Made by a program: the position numbers and the translations under genes. The notes beneath the pieces were generated by a model. The model was not told the DNA's origin, made no database searches, and worked only from the letters and a program-made list of their open reading frames with translations. Positions 41,936 through 51,500 of a stretch of 64,000 bases of DNA are shown piece by piece; position 1 is the first letter of the stretch; each line of letters starts with the position of its first letter. The DNA comes from an uncultured Eubacteriales bacterium (GTDB lineage Bacteria > Bacillota > Clostridia > Christensenellales > CAG-314). The DNA is taken from positions 29,064 through 93,063 of the forward strand of contig UQVY01000009.1 in the NCBI GenBank assembly GCA_900544545.1, read 5' to 3'.

Positions 41936-43060
41936 ATGAAAAAAGACGAAAACGATTTATTCGATTACGAAAGAGCCGAGGTCGACGTTCGGCTCGGGAA
42001 TCTCGAGGGCAACACGCGCGCGTTGAAGGAGTTTTCTTCTCCCGCGGGGCTGCTTGCGGTAGTCAAAGCCAACGCTTACGGACACGGAGCGGAGGAGGTC
42101 TGCCGCGTTCTGGAGCCTTACGTCCGCGGTTTCGGGGTTTCGGATATATCCGAAGCGGTTGCGCTGAGGCGTTCGGGAGTCGGGAAGCCGATTCTCGTTT
42201 TCGGGAGAACTCACGAGAGTTCGGCTCGGTTGCTCTGCGAATTCGGAATAACCCAGACCGTTTTTTCGGAGGAATACGCGAAGTCCCTGAGTCTTGCCTG
42301 TCCGACGGGAGGAAGAATTTCCGTTCACATAAAAACGGACACGGGTATGTCGAGATTCGGTATGGGAATCGAAGACGCGTTCGTTGCGGTCGGGCGTATT
42401 TTGCGGCTGAAAAATCTTTCGGTCGAGGGAATATATACTCATCTTGCGGCTTCGGACGGAAGAGATCTTTTTGATAAGGCGTATACGCGCAGGCAGATCG
42501 AGCGTTTTTCGGAGCTGCTAGTTCGGCTTGAAAACAGAGGAATCGTTTTTCCGTACAGACACTGCTGCGCTTCGGGCGGAATCCCCGTTAACGCTCCGGA
42601 ATTCAACCTCGTGCGCGCTGGGCTTGCGCTGTACGGCTGCGAGCCGTATAAAGGTTATCCGGTTCCGTTGAGAGAGGTTATGACGCTTAAGAGCCGTATA
42701 GTTTCGGTTAAGAGACTGAAAAAAGGTTCGTTCATAGGATACGGTTGCAGCGAAGCTCTCGAGAAGGATTCGTTTATTCTCGTTGCCGCGATAGGCTACG
42801 CCGACGGCTATCCGAGAAGTCTTTCTGGGAAAGGAAAGGTTTTCGTTCGGGGCAAGCCACTGAGAGTTATCGGAAGGGTGTGTATGGATTTGCTTATGCT
42901 TGACGGAGAGGACGGGGAATTCGAGGTCGGCGACGAAGTCGGTATTTTCGGATTCGGGACGCCCGTAGGAATAAGCGATTTTGCCTCGTCCTGCGGAACG
43001 ATTCCGTACGAGGTTTTGTGCAGAATATCGCCGAGAGTCCCGCGGAGATACATACGGTGA
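41936..43060 (+). CDS. alr: Alanine racemase
   Basis: A 374-residue fold-type III PLP enzyme that makes D-alanine for peptidoglycan. The PLP lysine is K44 in VVKANAYGHG, the opposing catalytic tyrosine is Y288 in IGYADGYPRS, and RVCMDLLMLD is the C-terminal active-site loop. The N-terminal acidic leader of about 15 residues is slightly longer than usual. ATG 41936 is used, with a weak GGAAGG-like site upstream. Its promoter is enclosed by an inverted repeat. It could alternatively serve alanine catabolism. Confidence 0.93.
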   Translation: MKKDENDLFDYERAEVDVRLGNLEGNTRALKEFSSPAGLLAVVKANAYGHGAEEVCRVLEPYVRGFGVSDISEAVALRRSGVGKPILVFGRTHESSARLLCEFGITQTVFSEEYAKSLSLACPTGGRISVHIKTDTGMSRFGMGIEDAFVAVGRILRLKNLSVEGIYTHLAASDGRDLFDKAYTRRQIERFSELLVRLENRGIVFPYRHCCASGGIPVNAPEFNLVRAGLALYGCEPYKGYPVPLREVMTLKSRIVSVKRLKKGSFIGYGCSEALEKDSFILVAAIGYADGYPRSLSGKGKVFVRGKPLRVIGRVCMDLLMLDGEDGEFEVGDEVGIFGFGTPVGISDFASSCGTIPYEVLCRISPRVPRRYIR

Positions 43061-43157
43061 CGACGATTGCGATAACGGAACGATATATGCGGACTTTCGC
43101 TGAAAATACAGAAAATTAAAGATTGCTGATTTGCCGTTTTATGCGGCGGAGGTGTTT

Positions 43158-44366
43158 ATGGTTTGCAACAGAAACGAGGTCGGAAAGCTTAAGAAACTTC
43201 TTATTCACAGACCGGGCAGAGAACTCGAAAATCTCGTTCCGACGTATCTTGAAAGACAGCTTTTCGACGATATTCCATGGCTTGAGGAAGCGCAAAGAGA
43301 ACATGACGCGTATACAAACGTTGCCCGCGAGCATGGCGTTGAGGTCTTTGAAATAAGGGATCTGATTGCGCAGACCGCGGCTTTGTCAGAGGAGCTTAAG
43401 CGCGCCTTTTTGCGTGATTTTCTGAGGGAAACCCGTATTACGGAAGAAAATACGGTTGCCGCGCTTGTGGATTTTCTTTCGGGGAAGGACGTTTTCGAGA
43501 TGGCGGATATATTGATTGCGGGATTGAGGAAGAGCGAGTTCGATTATAAAGGACAGTCTCTCGAAGACAGAATGCCCGATTCGTATCCATTCGTATTCGA
43601 TCCGCTCCCGAATATGTACTTCACGAGAGATCCGTTTTCCTTCGTAGGGAACGGAGTCATAATAAGCCGTATGTACAGCGAAGCAAGAAACAGGGAATCT
43701 CTTCTCGGGGAATTTGTTCTCCGCAATCACCCGATGTTTAGAGGAATTCCGGTTTATTACGACAGAACGGACGGTTATTCCATAGAGGGCGGCGACGTTA
43801 TGGTACTCGCTCCGGACACTCTCGCGATAGGCGTTTCGCAGCGCACTCAGGCGGGAGCCGTGGAAAAAGTCGCGGGCAGGATTCTTTCCGACGCAGAAAG
43901 CGGGTTCAGGAAAGTTCTTGCGGTAAACATTCCCAAAACGAGGAGCTATATGCACCTCGATACCGTTCTTACGATGGTGGACAAGGATAAATTCGCGGTT
44001 CATCCCAATATAGAGAAGGAAATAGGCGTATTTGCGCTTTCGGTTAAAGACGGAAAGTTTATTATCGAAGAGGAACCCGAGGGAATCGGAAAGAGCCTCG
44101 AAAAACATCTCGGAATCGAAAAGGTTACTTTCGTCAGATGCGGCGGAAATAACTATATCGACAGCGAAAGAGAGCAATGGAACGACGGCGCGAATACCCT
44201 CGTGCTGTCTCCCGGCAACGTAATCGTCTATGCCCGTAACGTCGTAACGAACGCTCTTATGAGAAAAAGCGGACTTTCGCTCAACGAAATTCCCTGCTCG
44301 GAGCTTTCGAGAGGAAGGGGCGGTCCGCATTGTATGAGTATGGCGATAGAAAGAGATTTGCCGTAA
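43158..44366 (+). CDS. arcA: Arginine deiminase
   Basis: A 402-residue guanidino-group hydrolase that converts arginine to citrulline and ammonia. Substrate segments FTRDPFSFVGNG and SIEGGDVMVL are present, and the nucleophile is C392 in GRGGPHCMSM. The start is ATG 43158, with GGAGG 5 bases upstream; an upstream in-frame TTG is rejected. It opens the arcA-arcB-arcC run. No arginine/ornithine antiporter gene (arcD) is in the window. Confidence 0.94.
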   Translation: MVCNRNEVGKLKKLLIHRPGRELENLVPTYLERQLFDDIPWLEEAQREHDAYTNVAREHGVEVFEIRDLIAQTAALSEELKRAFLRDFLRETRITEENTVAALVDFLSGKDVFEMADILIAGLRKSEFDYKGQSLEDRMPDSYPFVFDPLPNMYFTRDPFSFVGNGVIISRMYSEARNRESLLGEFVLRNHPMFRGIPVYYDRTDGYSIEGGDVMVLAPDTLAIGVSQRTQAGAVEKVAGRILSDAESGFRKVLAVNIPKTRSYMHLDTVLTMVDKDKFAVHPNIEKEIGVFALSVKDGKFIIEEEPEGIGKSLEKHLGIEKVTFVRCGGNNYIDSEREQWNDGANTLVLSPGNVIVYARNVVTNALMRKSGLSLNEIPCSELSRGRGGPHCMSMAIERDLP

Positions 44367-44440
44367 ACGAAAAGACAAAACCCGTTCCGAAAGGAGCGAA
44401 TACAATCAATAAACAATAATAAACAAGGAGAATAACAAAA

Positions 44441-45433
44441 ATGCCCGTTAATTTAAAAGGAAGAAGTTTTCTTACTCTTAAGGATTTCACTCCCGACGAA
44501 ATCCGTTATATGCTCGATCTTGCTCAGGATCTCAAGGCTAAAAAGCGCCTCGGTATCAGAAACAAATCTCTCGACGGTAAGAACATAGTTCTTATTTTCG
44601 ATAAGACCAGCACGAGAACGCGTTGTTCGTTCGAAGTTGCGGCAGCCGACGAAGGCGCTCACGTTACTTATCTCAGCAACAGCCAGATGGGTAAGAAAGA
44701 AAGTCTCGAAGACACCGCGAAGGTTCTCGGTCGTTTCTACGACGGAATAGAATACAGAGGTTTCAAGCAGTCCGTTGTGGAGGATCTTGCCCGCTTCAGC
44801 GGAGTTCCCGTCTGGAACGGTCTTACCGACGAATATCATCCGACGCAGATTCTTGCCGACTTCCTGACCGTAAGGGAACACATTGCAAAGCCCTTCAATA
44901 AAATCAAATTCGTTTACGTAGGCGACGCGAGAAACAATATGGGCAATTCGCTTATGATAGGCTGCGCAAAAATGGGAATGCACTTTATGGCTCTTGCTCC
45001 CAAGGAACTTTTCCCGAGCGAAGCTCTCGTCGACGAGATGAAAGAAGTCTGCCGCGAAACGGGCGGAACGATCACTCTTACCGAAAACGTTGCCGACGTC
45101 GAAGGCGCCGACGTTCTTTACACGGACGTATGGGTAAGTATGGGCGAAGAGGACAAGTATGCCGAAAGAATCAGACAGCTCGAACCTTACAGAGTTACGA
45201 TGGATATGATGAAAGCAACGGGTAATCCCGACGCAATCTTCCTGCACTGCCTGCCTTCCTTCCACGATCTCGAGACGGCTGTGGGAAAGGATGTTTACGA
45301 GAAATTCGGACTTAAAGAAATGGAGGTTACCGACGAAGTTTTCAGAAGCAAGTATTCCAAGGTATTCGACGAAGCCGAAAACAGAATGCACACCATCAAA
45401 GCCGTTATGGTCGCTACTCTCGGCAACGTATAA
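44441..45433 (+). CDS. arcB: Ornithine carbamoyltransferase (catabolic)
   Basis: A 330-residue transcarbamylase. The carbamoyl-phosphate motif STRTR is at residues 57-61 and the ornithine motif HCLP at 269-272. Its place between arcA and arcC supports the catabolic direction, splitting citrulline to ornithine and carbamoyl phosphate, rather than the biosynthetic ArgF role. AAGGAG precedes ATG 44441. A strong hairpin separates it from arcC. Confidence 0.93.
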   Translation: MPVNLKGRSFLTLKDFTPDEIRYMLDLAQDLKAKKRLGIRNKSLDGKNIVLIFDKTSTRTRCSFEVAAADEGAHVTYLSNSQMGKKESLEDTAKVLGRFYDGIEYRGFKQSVVEDLARFSGVPVWNGLTDEYHPTQILADFLTVREHIAKPFNKIKFVYVGDARNNMGNSLMIGCAKMGMHFMALAPKELFPSEALVDEMKEVCRETGGTITLTENVADVEGADVLYTDVWVSMGEEDKYAERIRQLEPYRVTMDMMKATGNPDAIFLHCLPSFHDLETAVGKDVYEKFGLKEMEVTDEVFRSKYSKVFDEAENRMHTIKAVMVATLGNV

Positions 45434-45453
45434 AACGCAGGTTGTAAAAAAAG

Positions 45454-45485
45454 GAAACGGCCGCGGGTAACTCTGCGGCTGTTTC
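45454..45485. terminator. Hairpin between arcB and arcC
   Basis: GAAACGGCCGC (45454-45464) pairs with GCGGCTGTTTC (45475-45485) through 11 pairs with one wobble. The plus-strand tail is poor in T, but on the minus strand a seven-T run follows the stem. It therefore looks like a terminator facing antisense transcription, or a stabilising stem in the arc message. Confidence 0.5.
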
Positions 45486-45503
45486 GGTTTAAAGGAGTCA
45501 ATT

Positions 45504-46433
45504 ATGAAAATCGTGGTAGCGTTGGGCGGCAACGCGCTCGGAGACAGTTCCGAACAGCAGAAAGAAATAGTTAAGCAGACCGCGGCGGTTCTTGCGGACG
45601 TTGTGGAAGAGGGCAATACTCTTATAGTTACTCACGGAAACGGACCGCAGGTCGGAATGATCAATCTTGCTTTCGACACGGCTCTTATGCACGAAGAAAA
45701 AGTCAAGTATATGGGATTTCCCGAATGCGGAGCAATGAGTCAGGGATACATAGGTTATCATCTTCAGAACGCTCTTCGGAACGAATTTACCCGCAGAGGA
45801 ATAACCTCTCCGGCGGTTACTCTCGTTACGCAGGTCGTCGTCGATCCCGAGGACGGAGCTTTTGCAAATCCGACCAAGCCGATAGGCGGTTATTATACGA
45901 AGGAAGAAGCCGAAGTGCTTATCGAGAAGAAAGGAATGGTTATGACCGAAATCCCCGGTAAGGGTATGAGAAGGGTCGTTGCTTCCCCCATTCCTCAGGA
46001 TATTGTCGAAATCGAACCCATAAGGCAGCTCGTAGATAACGGCTGCGTAGTCATCACCGTCGGCGGCGGAGGTATTCCGGTCATCCGTAAGGGAGACGTT
46101 CTCACGGGCGTAGACGCGGTTATAGACAAAGATTATTCTTCCGCAAAACTCGCCGAGCTTATCGGAGCGGACAGATTCGTCATCCTTACGGCTGTCGATT
46201 GCGTTTCGTTGAATTTCGGGAAGGAGAATCAGACCGATCTTCGCGAGCTTTCCGTTTCGGACGCGGAAAAATTCGCGGCTTCCGGAGAATTCGGAAAGGG
46301 CAGTATGCTTCCCAAGGTCAAGGCTGCCGTTTCGTTCGTCGAAGCTACGGGAAACACCGCCATTATCGCCAATCTCGATAAAGCGCGGGACGCCATCAAC
46401 GGCAAGAGCGGTACTCATATAATCAAGGAATGA
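45504..46433 (+). CDS. arcC: Carbamate kinase
   Basis: A 309-residue amino-acid-kinase-fold enzyme that uses carbamoyl phosphate and ADP to make ATP, the energy-yielding step of the arginine deiminase pathway. The start MKIVVALGGNALGD, the segment THGNGPQVGMI and ITVGGGGIPV are diagnostic, and the YYTKEEAE region is typical of carbamate kinases. AAAGGAG precedes ATG 45504. A terminator follows at 46442. Confidence 0.95.
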   Translation: MKIVVALGGNALGDSSEQQKEIVKQTAAVLADVVEEGNTLIVTHGNGPQVGMINLAFDTALMHEEKVKYMGFPECGAMSQGYIGYHLQNALRNEFTRRGITSPAVTLVTQVVVDPEDGAFANPTKPIGGYYTKEEAEVLIEKKGMVMTEIPGKGMRRVVASPIPQDIVEIEPIRQLVDNGCVVITVGGGGIPVIRKGDVLTGVDAVIDKDYSSAKLAELIGADRFVILTAVDCVSLNFGKENQTDLRELSVSDAEKFAASGEFGKGSMLPKVKAAVSFVEATGNTAIIANLDKARDAINGKSGTHIIKE

Positions 46434-46441
46434 AGAAACAG

Positions 46442-46472
46442 AGCGGATTATCCGTAGGAGATCCGCTTTTTT
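46442..46472 (+). terminator. Terminator of the arc genes
   Basis: AGCGGAT (46442-46448) and ATCCGCT (46461-46467) form a seven-pair stem followed by six T. Confidence 0.75.
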
Positions 46473-46528
46473 GATTTAACGATATATCGAGGCGATAAAA
46501 AATTCCGCGAATTGTTGGCGTTTTTATG

Positions 46529-46557
46529 TTGACAAGGGAAGAAACAGATTATAAAAT
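46529..46557 (+). promoter_or_regulatory. Promoter of the branched-chain aminotransferase gene
   Basis: TTGACA (46529-46534) and TAAAAT (46552-46557) are 17 bases apart. Confidence 0.8.
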
Positions 46558-46567
46558 GAAACTGAAC

Positions 46568-46584
46568 TTATGCCTCAGGCATAA
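46568..46584. promoter_or_regulatory. 17-base perfect palindrome just after the ilvE transcription start
   Basis: TTATGCCT and AGGCATAA are perfect inverted copies around one C. The site begins about 10 bases after the -10 box and ends just before the ribosome binding site, an ideal position for a repressor operator. It could also form a small RNA hairpin. Confidence 0.6.
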
Positions 46585-46600
46585 TAAGGAGAATGAAATT

Positions 46601-47668
46601 ATGAATATTTCCGTTACGAAGACTGCTACACCCAAAGAAAAGCCCACCGGCCCTCTTGGATTCTGCAAATATTACACCGACCATATGTTCCTTATGAACT
46701 ACTCGACCGAAAAGGGCTGGTATAACCCTCGTATAGAGCCTTACGCGCCCATAGCTCTTTCGCCCGCAACTACCGTTTTCCATTACGGTCAGGCTATTTT
46801 CGAAGGTATGAAGTGCTATAAGGGACAGAACGGTGAAATCAGATTCTTCCGTCCTTTCGATAACTTCAAGAGAATGGACAATTCTGCGGACAGAATCTGT
46901 ATGCCTCGTCTCGACATCGAAACGGCTATGGAAGGTCTTAAACAGCTCGTTAAGCTTGACGAAAGCTGGATTCCCACCGAAAAGGGAACTTCTCTTTACA
47001 TCCGTCCCACGATGATCGGTACCGATCCGTATCTCGGCGTCAAAGCAAGCGATACCTATCTGTTCTACATCATTCTTTCTCCCGTAGGAAGCTATTACTC
47101 CAAGGGACTCAATCCCGTCAACATCTACGTGGAAGACTTCTATTCCAGAACGGCTCCCGTAGGCGGCACCGGCGCGGCTAAATTCGGCGGCAACTACGGC
47201 TGCAGCCTCAAAGCCTCCTATGAAGCGAAGAAGAAGGGTTACGATCAGGTTCTTTGGCTTGACGGCGCGCAGAGAAAGTACATAGAAGAAGTCGGATCGA
47301 TGAATATCTGCTTCGTTATCGGCGGAAAGGTAGTAACCCCCGAACTCGACGGCTCTATTCTTCCCGGTATCACGAGAAACAGTATCGTCAACCTTGCCCG
47401 CACGCTCGGTTACGAAGTCGAAGAAAGAATGATTACCATCGACGAACTCGTTGAAGCCGCAAAGAACGGTCAGCTTACCGAAATGTTCGGAACGGGTACG
47501 GCTGCGGTTGTCAGCCCCGTAGGTATGTTCTCTTATAAAGGACAGGAATACAAGGTCGGCGACGGCGGTATCGGAAAGACGACTCAGAAACTTTACGACA
47601 CTCTCGTAGGTATTCAGAACGGTCTTATCGAAGACACTCACAACTGGGTTTACGTTATGGAAAAATAA
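46601..47668 (+). CDS. ilvE: Branched-chain amino acid aminotransferase
   Basis: A 355-residue fold-type IV PLP transaminase acting on leucine, isoleucine and valine. Length and the segments VFHYGQAIFEGMKCYKG and GGTGAAKFGGNYG (PLP lysine K194) fit the type II family, which also includes the eukaryotic enzymes. The start is ATG 46601, with AAGGAGAA upstream; the upstream in-frame ATG lies over the promoter. In this setting it may work in fermentation of branched-chain amino acids as much as in synthesis. Confidence 0.93.
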   Translation: MNISVTKTATPKEKPTGPLGFCKYYTDHMFLMNYSTEKGWYNPRIEPYAPIALSPATTVFHYGQAIFEGMKCYKGQNGEIRFFRPFDNFKRMDNSADRICMPRLDIETAMEGLKQLVKLDESWIPTEKGTSLYIRPTMIGTDPYLGVKASDTYLFYIILSPVGSYYSKGLNPVNIYVEDFYSRTAPVGGTGAAKFGGNYGCSLKASYEAKKKGYDQVLWLDGAQRKYIEEVGSMNICFVIGGKVVTPELDGSILPGITRNSIVNLARTLGYEVEERMITIDELVEAAKNGQLTEMFGTGTAAVVSPVGMFSYKGQEYKVGDGGIGKTTQKLYDTLVGIQNGLIEDTHNWVYVMEK

Positions 47669-47723
47669 GCGTTCCCGTCCGGCTCGGAGGGCTTTTCTTC
47701 GGACCGGTCGAAACGCGGACGCG

Positions 47724-47757
47724 ACGGGATTCGCTTGATTGCGGGTCCCGTTTTTTT
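47724..47757 (+). terminator. Terminator after ilvE
   Basis: ACGGGATTCGC (47724-47734) pairs with GCGGGTCCCGT (47741-47751), with two wobbles, and seven T follow. Confidence 0.8.
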
Positions 47758-47781
47758 GTTAAATATGTATGAAGTTTTCAG

Positions 47782-47800
47782 TAAATGAAAAATTCATTTA
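47782..47800. promoter_or_regulatory. Palindrome upstream of the marR-type promoter
   Basis: TAAATGAA and TTCATTTA are perfect inverted copies around AAA and end 14 bases before the -35 box. This is a possible operator for the MarR protein itself. Confidence 0.5.
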
Positions 47801-47814
47801 ATTACAAAAAACGC

Positions 47815-47843
47815 TTGACAAGATTGATTTGTGGGATTATACT
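47815..47843 (+). promoter_or_regulatory. Promoter of the marR-type gene
   Basis: TTGACA (47815-47820) and TATACT (47838-47843) are 17 bases apart. Confidence 0.8.
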
Positions 47844-47907
47844 ATACAAAACAGATAAAGCGAAAAAGAGGGAATGCGGCGGAATCGGCCGTGAGAGAGG
47901 AGAATTT

Positions 47908-48474
47908 ATGGATAAAGAGCTGGTGGATATATTTATCCGCAATCATACGTTCAATACGATTTACGTCCAGAGGCATATATGGGAGAAGATTCCGGACTAT
48001 TATCCGGGGCTTGTCGGCGTACAGTATTACGCGCTTATCGTTCTGAACTGCGTGGGGGAATGTAAGGTCAGCGAACTTGCGCAGATGATTATCAAGGAAG
48101 AGAGCGCGGTTACGAAGCTTCTTAACAAACTCGAGGCTGCGGGACTTATTCAGAGAAGGAACGGACTGAGCGACAAGAGAGTTACGTACGTCAGTCTTAC
48201 GCCCGAATGCGCGGCGAATATCGAAAGGATACACGCCGAAGGAGCCGAGGAAATGGCAAGGGCTTCCGACGGACTTACGGAAGAGGATTACGCTGCCGTT
48301 GCCGAACATATAGTCGCGCTTAACGAGATATTCGCTAAGGTGGATAAGATCGGACCCCTTCATTATATGGAAGCGAAGGGCGGAGGCATCAACGGAATAT
48401 CCGAAGCGAAGAAGGCTATTGAAAAGACGAAGGAGAAACTGTCTGCGAAAGCCGATAAAGCCGCAGAAGGATAA
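47908..48474 (+). CDS. MarR-family transcriptional regulator
   Basis: A 188-residue winged-helix regulator. The recognition region reads SELAQMIIKEESAVTKLLNK, followed by the wing RRNGLSDKRVTYVSLT, whose D-x-R motif is standard for MarR proteins. The C-terminus beyond about residue 150 is a lysine-rich helical extension not seen in short MarR proteins. ATG 47908 has GAGAGGAG upstream. The LRR surface-protein gene starts 60 bases downstream and could be co-transcribed and controlled by it. Confidence 0.87.
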   Translation: MDKELVDIFIRNHTFNTIYVQRHIWEKIPDYYPGLVGVQYYALIVLNCVGECKVSELAQMIIKEESAVTKLLNKLEAAGLIQRRNGLSDKRVTYVSLTPECAANIERIHAEGAEEMARASDGLTEEDYAAVAEHIVALNEIFAKVDKIGPLHYMEAKGGGINGISEAKKAIEKTKEKLSAKADKAAEG

Positions 48475-48534
48475 TCAAACAGGTCGACGCCGCGGAAAGC
48501 GGATTAGATAAATAAAACAACGGAGGAACTTTTT

Positions 48535-51500
48535 ATGAAAAAGACAAAAGGTATTGTCGTTTTGTTTCTGAGCTTAGTGCTTGTTCTTACGACAATAGTC
48601 GGATTCGGTTTTGAAACCATGCCGGTATTCGCGGACGACGAAACGCCGGAATTCGAAATCGAAGATAACGTTCTCGTCAAGTACAACGGAACGGCGGCTG
48701 AGGTAACGGTACCCGACGGCGTCACGGCTATCGGCGGCAACGCTTTCAGCTACAAAGAAAATCTTCTTAAAGTTACGCTTCCCGAAAGCTGCACGAGTAT
48801 CGGCGATTATTCGTTTGCATATTGCAGCAAGCTTGTCGATATCAATCTCGACAAGGTTACGGCTATCGGAAGATATGCGTTTTCCGGTTGCGGCTTCAAG
48901 AGCGTTACGATTCCCGGAACGGTTAAAAACGTAAGCGAAGGCGCGTATGCGGCGTGCTTCTATATTTCGTCCGTTACGGTTTCCGAAGGCGTCGAAAGTC
49001 TCGGCAACAACTGTTTCAGAGACTGCTATTCCGTTAAGGAAGTTTCGCTTTCTTCCACGCTTTCCGTACTCGGAACGTATTGCTTCTCCAGTACCGCGAT
49101 TCAGAGCATAACTCTTCCCGAAGGAATAACGGAAATTCCGGCAATGTGCTTCAACAACTGCGGAAGTCTTACAACCATCAATATGCCTTCCACTCTTAAG
49201 GCTATCGGTCAGAGCGCGTTCGTTCAGTGCTGGAGTCTTACCGGCGTAACTCTTCCCGAAGGTATCGAAACTCTCGGCGAGCTTTGCTTCCAGTCCACCG
49301 GACTTCAGTCCATTCATCTTCCCGCGTCCGTAAAGGATATAAGAGAGTGGGTTCATTATACTGACGACAACGGCACGGAATACATATTCAACAGCCACGC
49401 TTTCTTCAATCTCAGCTCTCTTAAGGAAATAACCGTAGATTCCGAAAACGAAAACTATACGGTTTACAACGGAGCTTTGTATTCCAAGGATTATTCCAGA
49501 CTTATCATTTTCCCGTCGGCAAGCGAACAGACTAAATTCGAAGCGCACGAAAAGACCGAACTTATAATGGAAAGAGCCTTCCAGTACGATTGGAAAATAA
49601 AGGAAGTCGTTCTTAACGAAGGTCTCGAAGAAATCAGTCACTATGCTTTCAGCGGCTGCGGTTCTCTCGAAACGGTCAACATTCCTTCCACGGTCAAGTC
49701 CCTCGGCGGCGGTGCGTTTATGGGTTGCTCCAAGGTCAAGGAATTCGTTCTTCCCGATACTCTCGAAGTAATCGGCGGCGAACTCGTAAACGACGGTACT
49801 TTCGAAAACTGCGAATCTGCGGAAAGCATCAATATTCCCAAGAACATCAAGAGCATCTACGGCGGCGTTTTCAGAGGCTGCAAGAGTCTTAAGAGTCTTT
49901 GGATTCCCAAGACCGTAACCGCTCTTCCCGACGGTTTCATCGACGGCTGCGACAGCCTTGAAACTATCGAAGTAGAAGAAGGCAATCCTACTCTTATCAG
50001 TGATAACGGCGCGCTTTATTCCGAAGGCGGAAAGACGCTCGTTATTTATCCTTTCGGTATCAAGTCCCTCCATTACGAAGTAAAGGAAGGAACCGAAAAT
50101 ATCGCTAAGGCTGCGTTTAAGGGCAACACCAGCATCGTAGTCATAACTCTTCCCTCTTCGATCAAGAGCATAGGCGCAAGCGCATTCGAAGGCTGCACCA
50201 ATCTTGCGACCGTAGATTTAAGCAAAACTACCATAACCACTATTCCCTCATCTGCTTTCCAGAATTCCGGAATCAGATTCATCGACCTTCCCGAAACCGT
50301 TACGACCATCGAGGGCAACGCTTTCTACGGTGCTATGAGTCTCGAAACCATCGATCTCAAGAACGTTACGACCATCGGATGGTTTGCGTTCAACACTTCG
50401 GGTCTTACCTCTCTCTATATTCCCGATACCGTTACTATGGTTGAAAACGGAATCGCTCAGCAGTGTCCGAATCTCGTTTCCATCAGATTCTCGGCTGGAA
50501 TGAACTCCATTCCTTCGGCTCCCGTATACGGCTGCACGAATCTTTCCGAAATCATTATTCCCGAAGGCGTCGAAGTAATCAACGGTTATACTTTCTCTTC
50601 GCTGCCCGCCCTTACGAGCCTTGCTCTTCCCAAGACCGTTAATTCCATCGATACGGGAATGATCAACACCTGCGTAAATCTCGCAACGATAACCATCGAT
50701 CCCGAAAACGAGTATTACGTAGTTAAAGACGGCATTCTTTACGATAAGGCAATGACGACCATCGTTCTGATTCCTGCTGCACTCGAACTCGACACTCTCG
50801 TTATCCCCGATACCGTAACGACTCTTCCTGACGATACCTTACAGGGACTTAAAGTCAAGAACATCGTTATTCCCGAAGGAATAACTTCTCTTCCCTACGG
50901 CGGATTCAGAGGTTCTTCCGTTGAAACCATAACTCTTCCTTCGACTATTACTTCTCTTCCTTACGGAGCTTTCCAGAATTGCGCTAACCTCAGAGAAGTA
51001 AATCTCGAATACGTTGTGTCTTATCAAGGTTCGGTATTCAACGGCTGCAAGTCGCTTACCGAAATCAAGCTTAACTCCAAAGCCGATATTAACGGCGCGT
51101 TCTCGCTCTTTGCGGACTGCACGGGACTTACGGAATTCATATTCCCCGAAGGAACGACTACCATTCCGCAGTATATGTTTGAAAACTGCGTAAATCTCGC
51201 CAAGATTACTATCCCCGAGACCGTTACTAATATCGAAACGCACGCTTTCGACGGATGTACCTCTCTTGAAGCGATAATTATTCCCGCTTCGGTTATTTCT
51301 ACCGAATCGAGCCTTTTCGTTAACTGCACGAATCTTAAAGACGTAGTATTCTTCGGCAACGCTCCCATATTCGGTTCGGACTTCTTTGCGCCCGACGGAG
51401 ACTGGTTCAAGGGTATTGCGAACGACGCTACTCTCTATGTCAACGACGCTGAGCAGTTCGCAGCTATCAGCGGATATTTCGCAAACGTGAAGAGCATTTC

